Part shown: positions 5,667 to 17,300 of the stretch, one piece after another
How positions within the stretch are numbered: the first letter of the stretch is position 1
Layout: each line of letters begins with the position of its first letter
DNA from: Desulfocapsaceae bacterium
GTDB taxonomy: Bacteria > Desulfobacterota > Desulfobulbia > Desulfobulbales > Desulfocapsaceae
Length of the DNA stretch: 64,000 bases
Direction of reading: 5' to 3'
NCBI GenBank assembly: GCA_030653035.1
Contig: JAUSAB010000075.1
Span: 1-64,000, forward strand
The notes under the pieces: generated by a model
Database searches by the model: none
What the model saw: the letters and a program-made list of their open reading frames with translations, nothing else
Told to the model about the DNA's origin: nothing
Program-made: the position numbers and the translations under genes

Positions 5667-8270
5667 TTATCTGGCTTCCGGTCCGCTGATCTTTGCGGGC
5701 TGCTGGTCATTGCTTGTCTTGCTTTTATTTTCTTGGTCCTGTTTCTGCTGCTGTTCGCCAATAATGGCGATATCCTGAATGATGATGAGCCATGGAAACG
5801 TGCCGACCCTCAGGGTGACCGGGACCAGTACGTTACCGCTGGTCGAGCTGAAAGTGATGGTTCCGGTATAGGTGCCGGGCGCAAGAGCCGAGGCATCTGC
5901 ATTGATTTCAACCTTGTCGTCAGGTGTGGAGCCTTTATCCTTGCTTAATTTGAGCCAGCTCTGGTTCGCAGCTGCATTCCACTCTAATGGAGCTTTCCCT
6001 GCGGCATTAGCCACGGACAGGGCCAGGGTGGACGGGTTGGTGTTTGTCTTGGTCTTAAACGAGAGCCTGGCAGGACTGACGAGCAGGGGATTGGGTTCGC
6101 TTACATTTAGACTGACTGGAACCAGTACGCTGCCACCGGTGGAGTTGTTGCTGAAGGTGATGGTAGCGGTATGGGGGCCGAGTGCAAGAGCCGAGATATC
6201 CGCAACGATTGTTACCTGGTCAGGCGTGGCGCCTTTGCCCTTGCTTAACTTGAGCCAGCTTTGGTCAGCGGTTGCGGTCCAGTTCAAAGGAGGACAGATT
6301 TGCCCTTCAATCATCCCTGACAGGGTCAGCGAAGACAAGTTAGTTCCTTTCGTGGTGGCCAGAATGGACGGGCTGGTTTCCTTCGTGATCGTAAGCGAGA
6401 GACTGGCAGGGTTGACCTGTAGGGGGTTGGACTCGTTTATGGTCAGACTGACCGGCACCAGGATGCTGCCGCCGGTGGAGTCATTGATGAAGGTGATGGT
6501 AGCGGTATGGGTGCCGGTCTTAAGAGTCGAGATATTCACACCAATTTCAACCTGGTCAGGCGCACTGCCAGCAGCCTTGCTTAAATTGAGCCAGCTTTGG
6601 TCCGCGGTCGTGCTCCAGTGCAATGGATCGGTTTCGGCGTTAGCTACAGACAGGGTCTGAGGAGACGGGTTGGTGCCCGTCGTGGTCGTAAACGAGAGAC
6701 TGGCAGGACTGACCTGCAGGGGGTTGGGCTTGGTTATGCTGAGACTGACCGGGACCAGGACGCTGCCGCCGGTGGAGTCATTAATGAAGGTGATAGTAGC
6801 GGTATGGGTGCCGAGCGCAAGATTCGAGACATCCGCATCGATTTCAATCTGATCAGGAGCATGACCAGTGGCCTTGCTTAATTTGAGCCAGGGCTGGTCA
6901 GCGGTCGTACTCCAGTTTAATTTGTCGGTCCCGGTGTTCGTCACGGACAGGGGCTGGGTGACCGGGTTGGTTCCAGTTGTGGTCGTAAATGAGAGACTGT
7001 CAGGGCTGACCAGTAGGGGGTTGGGCTTGACAGTCAGGGTTACCGCTACCTTTTCCGTCATGCCCAAGACCATTATCGAAATGCTGCCCTGGTAGTTACC
7101 CTGGGCAAGACCGGTGTTTTTGACCCCAACAGCCAGCGCGCCTGTTTTCGTTGGCTCCAGGGTGCCGACTGCGGTATCCAGGTTGAGCCAGTCCGCAGTT
7201 GTTACCGCGGTCCAGGTCAGGGCCTGCTTCCCGCTGTTCTTAATGGTTACGTTCTGCGGGTCAGGGGCATTACCGCTCTCGGTGGTCGTAAAGTTAAGGG
7301 TGCTGGGCGCAAGGCTCATCGCCGAATGCGCATCGATCCCATAGACATCCACCTGTTCACCAAGCAGGGAAGCCACATACAGACGGCCGGATGTGGCCAT
7401 GCACAGTCCCAGCGGTGTGCGCAACGGATGGGTGCTGTTGTCGATCATGCCGAGAAAGACACCGGTTTTGCTATAGACCATGACCTTCTGCCAGCGGGAG
7501 TCGCTGACATAGATACGGTTTTCCGGGTCCACTGTTACTTGCATGGGTTTAACCAGCTGACCTGCATTCATGTCGTAGCCGAACTTGGGGTAGCTGCGAC
7601 GGAAGGTGCCGTCCATGCCCAAGAACTGGATGCGGGCCCCATCGACCATTTGCCCGGAAAACTCGTCCAAAATTAGCGGATGGTCGATGATGACCAGTTC
7701 AGAGGAGACGGGATCGATGGCAAGAGAGGTGGGATGGTAGAGCTGGCCGTTGCCCATGGCGCCGATACTCTTGAACAGTGCCCCGGAAGCGTTATAGACC
7801 CGGACCGTGTTGTTGTCCTTGTCCACCACGTAGATCTGGCCGCTAGTGTCAATATCAATATCAGCCGGTTCGATGAACTCTCCGTCGCCCTTGCCAAGTT
7901 TCAGCAGTTTGGTAAAGTCGGCGGCAAAGACAGTGACGTTGCCAAGCGATGCGCTGCCGACATAGATCCTGCCGGCCGCATCAACTGCGACGCTGATGGG
8001 CTTAGCCAGTCCAGTGAGGGTGGCCAGGTATTGGCCACTCTGGGTGAAGACCCGCACCCAGTTATTCTCAGACTCAGCCACGTAGAGCCGTCCCTGACCG
8101 TCCACCGCCACAGCAGTCGGCTTGTCCACCTGGGCATCGATTGACGGGAGCGGTTCAAAAACCGGCATAGTCGCGGCAAGGGCAGTGCCTCCGAAAGTGA
8201 AAGCAATCTCCGCAAGTACCAGGATCAGTAGGGAACAGAACACCGATGTCCCCAATTTTTCCTTTTTCAT
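5667..8270 (-). CDS. Secreted NHL-propeller plus five BACON-like domain protein
   Basis: An 867-residue exported protein. TAAGGAGG lies ~10 nt before the ATG at 8270, better placed than for the upstream TTG at 8279. A signal peptide ends near ALAAT. Residues ~40-310 hold NHL repeats (PTAVAVDGQGRLYVAESEN, PADIDIDTSGQIYVVDK). Residues ~320-825 hold five ~100-residue repeats, most beginning NPLxVxPxxLSF and containing a DQxWLKLSK-like segment and TATITFxNDSTGGSVLVPV; these are BACON-like beta-sandwiches. The C-terminus is a hydrophobic strand (WLIIIQDIAII) and a Gln/Lys-rich tail. It has no haem motif. It lies 77-86 bp downstream of the giant cytochrome in the same direction, so it is probably a surface partner or scaffold. 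Confidence 0.85.
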   Translation of the reverse strand: MKKEKLGTSVFCSLLILVLAEIAFTFGGTALAATMPVFEPLPSIDAQVDKPTAVAVDGQGRLYVAESENNWVRVFTQSGQYLATLTGLAKPISVAVDAAGRIYVGSASLGNVTVFAADFTKLLKLGKGDGEFIEPADIDIDTSGQIYVVDKDNNTVRVYNASGALFKSIGAMGNGQLYHPTSLAIDPVSSELVIIDHPLILDEFSGQMVDGARIQFLGMDGTFRRSYPKFGYDMNAGQLVKPMQVTVDPENRIYVSDSRWQKVMVYSKTGVFLGMIDNSTHPLRTPLGLCMATSGRLYVASLLGEQVDVYGIDAHSAMSLAPSTLNFTTTESGNAPDPQNVTIKNSGKQALTWTAVTTADWLNLDTAVGTLEPTKTGALAVGVKNTGLAQGNYQGSISIMVLGMTEKVAVTLTVKPNPLLVSPDSLSFTTTTGTNPVTQPLSVTNTGTDKLNWSTTADQPWLKLSKATGHAPDQIEIDADVSNLALGTHTATITFINDSTGGSVLVPVSLSITKPNPLQVSPASLSFTTTTGTNPSPQTLSVANAETDPLHWSTTADQSWLNLSKAAGSAPDQVEIGVNISTLKTGTHTATITFINDSTGGSILVPVSLTINESNPLQVNPASLSLTITKETSPSILATTKGTNLSSLTLSGMIEGQICPPLNWTATADQSWLKLSKGKGATPDQVTIVADISALALGPHTATITFSNNSTGGSVLVPVSLNVSEPNPLLVSPARLSFKTKTNTNPSTLALSVANAAGKAPLEWNAAANQSWLKLSKDKGSTPDDKVEINADASALAPGTYTGTITFSSTSGNVLVPVTLRVGTFPWLIIIQDIAIIGEQQQKQDQENKSKTSNDQQPAKISGPEAR

Positions 8271-8355
8271 GGCTGCCAATCCTCCTTATTCCTTCTCTTC
8301 AATCCTGTTTCCTCGGATTTCTTGTCGTGTTTCATGTGAGCTCTTGCTGTCCATC

Positions 8356-11300
8356 TTACGGTGCGCATTTACCCAGATCCTTGCAGCGCTGCAAGATCTC
8401 CGCATCACTCAAGGCGTTGCCGTAAATTCTCACTTCGTCTATGGTGCCGGGGAAGAAGCCGTACGCCCCACCACCAAAGGCGGTTGGGGCATAGACATTG
8501 GTTTTTGGTGAGGTCAGGCCGGTGCGGGCCAGGACACCGTTCAGGTAAATCCGGGGTTGCTTGTTGGTATAGGTGACGACGATATGGTTCCAGACCGTCC
8601 CCAGAGAGCCACTGTACACTGCCAGTGGTGGCATGTAGCCGCCACCGTGTTCGTAAACCGATATGCCGTTAGTGCCGACAGACACGCCGGCACCGCCATC
8701 CGAGCCACTTTGGTTGGCGCCGAACAAATATCTTTGGCCCGATGTACCGGCTGTCGAGATTGTGGATTCCGCATCGATCTCATGGATGGTGGTGGCCTTG
8801 ACCATGGCCTCAAGGGTAAAGTTGTTAGCCGGTATTCCCGCGCTGTAGGTCCATATGACATCATTGTTGCTGCCGTTAAAAATCAGGGCCTTGCCGAGAA
8901 ACGCTGTGGTGCCGTCCCAGACAGCTCCGTTTCTGATTGTTCCGGTATTGCTGCCGAAGGAATCAGCAGCAGTTGCACCGCTTCCCTCATCCAGATGCCA
9001 TTCGCTGATCAAATTATTGGTAGTAAATGTTGTCTCAGTGGAATAATTCGACCATACCCCGTTGCTGTCTTGATAACGTACCTTCCAGTAATAAAGAGTA
9101 CTGCCGGCCAGGGCCGTCGTGACAGTGTGACTTGTCGAGCCGGCAACTGTGCCGCTGTCATAGACGTTGACACTTGCATTTTTGATCTGCCACTGACTGG
9201 CCTGGTGTGTATCACCAGGATCAACAAATGCAGATGCAGTCAAGACCGGTTTGCGTTCCACCCCGGTCGCACCATTGGCTGGTTTGGAATTTACCGGTTG
9301 ATTGGGCGGCACATTGCTGATGGTGGTAAAGCTTGTTTCGTTCGAATAACTGGACCAGTCGCCCCTGCTGTCCTGGTAGCGTACTTTCCAGTAATGCACG
9401 GTGCTGAATAACGTGAGACTGCTGGTTATGGTGTGACTGGTTGACCCGGCGGTTGTGCCACTGTTGTAGACAATACCTGCGTCAAAGGCCGCCCCGCTGC
9501 CCGTGCTTATTAACCACTGGCTGGCCTGGTGGGTATCGCCTGCATTGCTGTCGGTAAAGACGGAGGCGGTCAGTGTCGGGAGAATGGAAATATTAGTATC
9601 GCCTGCTGCCGGAGTGGCATTAATCGGCTGGTTGGGCGCAGCATTGGTGATGACAAAGGAAGTATCACTGGAATAAGGAGACCATTCACCCTTATTGTCC
9701 TGGTATCTGACCCGCCAGTAATAGGTGGTGTTGGTGGTAAGCGCCGTTGTCACGGTGTGGTTTGTGGCAGGAGCAACCGTCCCGCTGTTGTAGATAGCCG
9801 TTCCACCGGATACGGTACTGATCTGCCATTGGCTTGCATAGTGGGTATCTCCTGCATCAGGGTCACTGAAGGGGGAGGCGGTTAAGGTTGGAAGCAACGC
9901 ATAGACATCCGTGGCGCCATCTGCAGGAATCAGGTTGATCGGTTGGGCGGGAAGAGCGTTGCTTGGTGTGGTATAGCTGATCTGGGCCGCTTGATTCTGC
10001 CAGTTGGGACAGGAATCGGTTTTAAGAGGATAGACCCGGTAGCAGTAGTTAGTGCCGGCAGTCAAACCGCTATCGGTAAACTGCATTTTTTTACCGTAGA
10101 GTGTTGCCACCTCGGTTGCGGACAATGCCCGGTCAAAAATCCTGGCATCATCGACCATGCCGTTGAAAGGCCACCTAAATGAAGTAACTGATGTACTGGC
10201 AGTACCAAGGTAGTATGAATTGGTACCGTAATCCAACTGGATACCGGTGTATGGTTTGCTGTTTTTGAGTTGACCATCCACATAGAGCGAGACGGTCTTG
10301 CCGGTAGCATCCACTACGCCTACTACATGATGCCACTGGTTAGGCTCATAGCTGTCAAATGAGGGGACCTTGATCTGAGTAGAGGCGTCACTAAACATGG
10401 AAAAATGGAATTGTTTATTTGGCAGATAACTAAGACAGGTATGTTGACCTGGGCGGCTCATAAAGCTGGCGCGTGTATCCATCCAGTTTACAAGGTCCAC
10501 GCCGGCGGGTACGGCCATGGGTTTTGCCCAGGCAGCGAAGGTAAAGCTTGCATCAGTGACATTCTGCAGGATGCCGGCGCCGGAGATCTCCACATAATCG
10601 TCAACACCGTCAAATTGGCCAACTACGCCCCGTTCAGGGTCAGTCGTGGTCGTAGTGCCCCCGAAGGCCGTACCGTGATTGCTGTCTGCGGCGCTGTCGC
10701 GCACCACTCCGGGAGTAGCTGTCCAGCTGCTTTCATCAAGATTCATCTTTAGCGCAGCCACTGGCAGGCCACCGACGGTATTGAAACGGAAGTTGTCAAC
10801 GATAGTGGTGATATCCTGACCGGTTGGTTCGGTACGATTGCCATGCTGGGCAAAGCCGGTCCAGGTTGGGGTGAGATCGGCAGTCAGCGGCTGGCTGTGT
10901 TTCAACAGCAGTTTCCAGTCTGTGCCGTCCCAGTAATAGCCGGATAGCTGTCGATTGCTGCGAACCATCCGTAAGGTGCCGGACGTGGCGGTGGTAGCGA
11001 ACGTGGCTGATTGATTCACCCCGTTTACAGTGGCGGAGAATACAAAACCATCCCTCATTCTGGCGACGAACATGTCGTTTGTCTTGCTGTTTGTGGTAGG
11101 CATATACATATCCATCCGCACATAAGAAAAGTATTTGGTCGGAGTAGGAGTGATAATGCCATTAGGCAGGGAGATGTCATACTGGATGTCAAAATCCTTG
11201 TCCCCGATAATACCGGCGAAATTCTTTGGTGCAAGAGAGGAATAGTTGTAGCCGGCTGTGCCTGTGCCATTGGCCACAGTATGCAACTGTACAGCGCCGT

Positions 11301-14300
11301 TCAGCCAGGTTACCGACGAAGAACCAGTGGTGTCCGAGACACTTGCCGGGACGACGCCTTGAACATTGGTAGTTGCCACTTGTGCCCCTGGCCACCAACC
11401 CGTCAGATCAAGACCTGTGGAAAAATCATCAAGCTCGTAAATAGTTGCCAGCCCAACAAATGGATTAGTGTTGTCGACGCCGCATATCCCATCCTGGCGT
11501 TCGATCCGATAACCGTTTTCGCCGTTGAAGGTGTCGATCCACGAGACCGTGCTATTGGCGATAAAAGGCTGGATACTCACGTTCAGGGAAGCGGGCGGGG
11601 TATAGGTGTATGCAGGAGTGCTACAGGCATCACCGACACCGTTGCAGTCGGAATCCAACTGGTTGGTATTGCTGGTGGTTGCGCAGTTGTCATTAGCGCC
11701 AGTTTTCGGACCATTAAATCTGGGGCCAACACAGATGCTGTCGCCATCACTGTCGTTATTGGGATCGTCTGGGCAAACATCGCAGGCATCACCGGTTCCA
11801 TCTCCATCGGTATCTACCTGACTAGTATTGCTGACAGTTGGGCAGTTGTCATTGATGCCGGTTTTAGGGGCCAGGAAGGAGGTGCCGTTACAGATGCCAT
11901 CGCCATCGGAATCGTTGTCAATATCAACAGGACATGGGTCACAGCCATCACCTTTGCCATCACCGTCAGTGTCAATTTGGAAAGGATTATAGAATGTCGG
12001 GCAGTTATCTTCTGCATCCGGTACGCCATCTCCATCTACTCCATTGCCAATGGGGGTTATAAATTTTCCAAAGGCGGTGTTGCTCTCAGATATTTTTGCT
12101 ATTGTGATTTCTGTATTGTCAATTGTCTGGATTACATGAACAAAGCCATTAGTTGAGGCGGTGTCGTTAGTCACAACGTAGATGAGCCTGCTATCAGGGG
12201 TTGAGGCAATACCCTTGGGCCTTATGATGCCGGTAATAGTTTTGATAACGCTATTGTCAGATGTTTGAATAACAGAAACAGAGCCGTCGGTGTAATTGGT
12301 CACGTAGGCTCGGGATCCATCCGGGGTAATGGCTATGCCGAACGGGTTTGTTCCAACATTGATAGTGGCAACTACGGTGTTATCGGAGGTCTGGATTACG
12401 GAAACGGTGTTGTCTCCATAATTAGTGACATAAACATATGCGCCATTTGGCGATACAGCTATCCCGTTGGGATTGGTGCCGACGAATATGGTTTTTATAA
12501 CGCTGTTGTCAGTAGTCCTGATGACCGAAACGGTATTGTCAGTAAAGTTGGTCACATAGACATAGTTGTTATTTGGCGTTACATCAACCCCGGTAGGACC
12601 TCTGTCGGTGGGGACCGTAGCCACGACAGTCTGGGTGGCCCGGGAGACAACGCTGACCGTGTTGTCGTCAAAGTTGGCAACATAGATGTTGTTGCCGTTC
12701 GGTGCTGCCGCAACTCCTTTCGGGTTATTCCCTACAGCGACTGTGGCAAGACGCTTGCGTGTCGATGTCTCGAGGAACAGGAGATGGTTTTTCGGGGGCG
12801 CAGGTGTATATTCAGCAGTATTTGGACTGCTATAAAAAGAGAGAACACTGGTAACGTAAGTAATGCTCGGGGTTGCGGAAACTCCAAAAGGCAAAGAGTA
12901 GTAGTAAGGATTGAATGACGTTTCCGTGTTGGTCACGGAGCCATCAACAGCATAAGTGATGGTGATGGGTTTTATTTGATACGTATTGGTTATGAATGCC
13001 GCCATTTTTTCATACCCAATACCCGTCAGACTCATTTTTGCTGGATTTTCGTCAGGATCAGGATCATTGGTGGGAATTGAAAGTTGAGCGGTAAAGGTGC
13101 CGGGACTGATCGGATCAAAATATACTCGCAAGTAGTTGGTTATGGCACCTACTGCAAGGGATTGATTGGACAGTCCATCGGGATTGACGGTAAAGAGCAC
13201 GGCAGGGAGTGGAAACGACCCAGTGGTCAGATTTGCTGTTCCGTCGTTTCTGGCCCAAAGATCTTTATACACAGGAGGAGCATTAATTTCGACATACCCG
13301 AAGTCAAGGCTTGTGATAGCGGGTGAGGTAGTTGTAAAAATGTCAATCAGGCTAATATCGGGTCCGGCAATTGTACCTTGTCCGGACACAGCAACCGTGA
13401 CCAGGCTTTTGTCTGGATCATTACTCTGAATATTTACTGTACTGTTGTAGGGGCTCAGGGCAGGTGGAGTAAAATCGACAAGAATCTGACACGTCCCGTT
13501 AGGCCAAAGACTTGATGAGGGTGTCATATAAGTCAAGCACGTGGAGCCAGCTTGGATGGAGAACGGCGCGGTTGTTGTAATGCCGCTGAACTCCAGATAG
13601 CCTGCACCGTCGTTTTTGACAGTAATTGTCCTGGTCTCTTTGGTGCCTTGTACCCGGTTGCCGAATGGCATCAACAGATCGTTTGCGGGGGAGACATCAT
13701 CGGTGACCGTAATGTCCGGTTCATTGGCTGTGCCGCTCAAGGTTACGGCTGTTGGATTTTCAACCGGGTCGTTACTGGGGATTAAAAATTTATAGGTAAA
13801 AGTGCCCTTTACAGAAGGAGTAAATTTGACCTGTACGGTACAACTGGCAGCAGCAGCCAGGGTTTTCGCTGAACAGTTATCGTTGCCGCTGACAATAGAG
13901 AATGGTTGTGCGCTCTGATTTGCCGTGGCAAGGTTGCCGATGATCAGGTTTGCCGTTCCGTCATTTTTGACTGTTATCGTCTGAGCGGTGGAGGCTCGAT
14001 TGATCGTTTGAATGCCAAAGTCTATGAAGTGGTCATCATTATATGAATATGAATCGGTGATGGTGATATTCGGTGAAGTAACATTGGGATCCCTGGCGGC
14101 TATGCAATCGCCATAACTGGAAGCGGCGGTGATGGCGGCTATGGTATCAGTCACCGTGTTGGTGGCGGTGCTGATGACCTTGACACCAGAGTTTGTATTG
14201 ATAAACAGTTGGTTCCCGTCAGGCGTGATGGATATGTTCGACACTCTGCCGTTATAGGGAAGTGATAGGGGGATGGTATTGATAACGATATCGTCAGAGG

Positions 14301-17300
14301 TGCGGATAACGCTGACCGCCCCGTACGTTCCCGCTGTATTTGCCGTATAGACATAGGCGCCGTCCGGGCTGACGACAATATCAATAGGCTGTTCAGGGAT
14401 GGAAATGTTTTTAATAAGCGTTTTATCAGAAGTACGGATGATTGCGACATTTCCTGTAATCGCCACATACGCCTTTGAGCTATCCGGTGAAAAAGCCAAC
14501 CCCGACGGCTGTGCAAGAGAGAGAGTCCCGGATTTCTGCAGAGAGCTTGTTCGGTACACATCGATGGTATTATAGGATTTGTTGGACAGATACACTTCTG
14601 AGCTGTCAGGGGAAACGGTGATACGTTCTGGTACTGAGGTTATTTGTATGGATTTGGTTATTGTATTATTTAAGGTGCTTGCAATTTTAAGAAAATATTC
14701 ATTTGTGTATCTAATGGGGGAGCCGCTGCCGCCTGTTTGTCTCCACTGATTTGCCAGGAAGTACAAATAGGCCCCGTTTGGAGAGATGGCAACTATGCTT
14801 GGATAACTTCCCGAGAATGTACTGGAGATGTATCCTGTTACAGGGTCATAGCCACGAATATATTCACCGGTGGGGTTGATCGGGATAGAGGGAAGGCTAA
14901 CTGAGGGTGAGAATGATGTGGGTGCGGGGACATAAAAACGCGACCCATCAGGTTTGACAGCAATACTCCTGGATTGACTGTCAGTGATATTCGTCATATC
15001 GGTGACGGATTTATCAAAGGTGTTGACCTTGTAGATTATTGTTCCACCGTTTGGAACATATGCGTATACCGGAATGATACCTGTACCGTCAACGGTAACT
15101 ACCACCGGGTTTTCATCGGGGTCATTACTGGAAATTTTAAAAGAGCTGCTGACTATCCCTTTGGCCGTTGGGGTAAAGAGGACATCAAAGGTGCAGCTGT
15201 CATTTAATGAAGGTGTTGTTGGCCGTAAGACCTTGTCTGGTGTGCAGGTGTTGTTGGCAATTGAAAAGGGGGCTGACAGGTGGGGCACTGCTGAGTCAAT
15301 TGTGACCGAGGTCAAATCACTGGAACCCTCATTGATGATTGTAATCGTTTGGGAGTAAGTTGTGGACACCTGAGAGTCATTGAACCGAATAGATATGCTG
15401 GAGACGGTAATATCCGGTCCTGCCGCAGTCCCGGTGCCCTTCAGGATAACGGTTGCCGGGCTGGCAGAGTCGTTACTCGGAATAATAAAGGTCCCGTTGT
15501 ATGCCCCGATTGCCGGTGGCTGAAAGCGAACACCGAAGGTACACGTTGCCGCAGGTGCCAGGGTCTGACCGGAACATAAATCTTGAGTGAAGGTCTGGGA
15601 AAATGTTTGGGTGTAATCCACAGGCAGTCCCATGGTGCCGATAGTTACAGGTGTTGAGCCATAGTTTTTAACGGTTACAGTCTTGAAAGATGCGGCAGTT
15701 GCAGCCACACTGCCGAAATCCAATGTCTGGTCGGCAATTTTAGAGCTGATGCCGACATTGGCAAAACTGAACTTATGGTTGTGGCACTCCATGCACGCTT
15801 TGCTGCTCGTGAGTTGACCATGTGGGGCGTGGCATTTTGCGCAGCCCGCCGCCTGGTTTAAATGATGATTATTGCCGGGGTGAGATGTGTCCGGGTGTGG
15901 TGAGCCGCCAAGAAGAGAATGACAGGTGCTGCAGACGCGGTCGGTATCGGTAGAGGAGTCATACATGTCTCTGAAGTCCGTGTCGGATGCTTCAAAACCG
16001 GTGACTGGCACCGGATTCCCATTCCCGCCGATCTTGCCGTCAATGGTTTCTTTGATCATGGCCAGCTTGGAGGTGCCGTGAGCATCATGGCAGGCAGAGC
16101 ATTGATATCCTGGAAGTGTCGCGTATCTTGCCTTGTCACCGTATGCGGGAAAGACGCTGGAGGCGGCAGTATTATATTTATTGTTTATGGCACCGGAGTG
16201 AATGGATGCTTCAGATTTGGCATCGTATCCCAGTACTCCGTTCGCGGTCTGGCCGAGCTTATGACAGTCGAGGCAGAACTGGCTGGCCTCAGAGGTGTAG
16301 GCAATTCCATCGTCCGTAATGGGAAAAAGACGGGTATATATGCCGGATTGTCCGTTTTTGTCTATATGCTGAGAATTCTTGTCGTGGCAGGTTGTGCAGA
16401 CAAAAGACGGTCCCTGGTTGCCTGTAGCATTGAAGGTACTGGTTGCGCCATGGCCGGTAGTAACAAAACTATCCTTGGCCGAGGCATATTTGCCGGTTTT
16501 GTCCGCCTTGCTGTTCGCTGGTGTCGAGCCGTTATGACAGTACATGCAAGAGCTGATCCGGTGGCGGTCATTGGTCGTGTTGAGGTTCCAGTTTGCTTTC
16601 GCTTCGGCAATACCTTCGGCCGTGCCGTGGCAATTATCGCATATCCTGGTATTGGCAAGCGTTCCGTCCGATGAATTCAATAAATCCACTTTCCCGTTAT
16701 TATGCCCACTATAACTTGTGTCGTGACATTCACTGCACTGCGCAATTGGTCCATAGCTGTAGCTGCCTGCCGCCCCGTAATTAGTGTGAATGACATGTGA
16801 TTTGTTATTTGAATAGGCAAACCCTGAGGAATCATAATGGCAGCCATTACAGTTGCCCCACCATCCCATCCCACCCCAGTCCTTATTCTTAGCCCAACCA
16901 GTCTCACTTAAAAGGCCCTCACCGTGACAGTAAACACCCGAACAAGTGCCACCTTTTTTGGTGCCGAGTGGACCGTCCTTGTACACCGCGGTAATGACAG
17001 TATTTGAGCGGGTGGCCTTGACATGGATAGGATAGTTGTCGTTATCGGCCTGGTCGATATTCAGAATTTTATTGGCGTGCCGAGAGTCCGTCCCCTTGGT
17101 TTCCGGATCAATGACGTTGACTTCTGAATGGCACTCAACACAGGTTGCAGATCCTCGAAAATTGCCATTATGTCCATCATGCGATCCTCCATCATTGTCA
17201 CTTTCGCCATCATAATGACAGTTTTGGCAGGTTATAATGGTGCTGCTCCATAAAGGAATATTGTTACTACGATAGTTATTATCCACGCCCTTGCCCGTGA

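Noticed and set aside
5872-6660. Long plus-strand frame (262 codons) opposite the BACON repeats
   Set aside because: It is a mirror of the repetitive minus-strand gene, with no ribosome-binding site and repeats in step with the BACON units.
11583-12045. Asp/Gly-rich tandem repeats as a possible CRISPR or satellite array
   Set aside because: The repeats are protein-level thrombospondin type-3 units inside one reading frame, not DNA repeats with spacers.
11011-12156. 381-codon plus-strand frame inside the giant cytochrome gene
   Set aside because: It lies antisense to the thrombospondin/YVTN-coding region and has low-complexity composition derived from those repeats.
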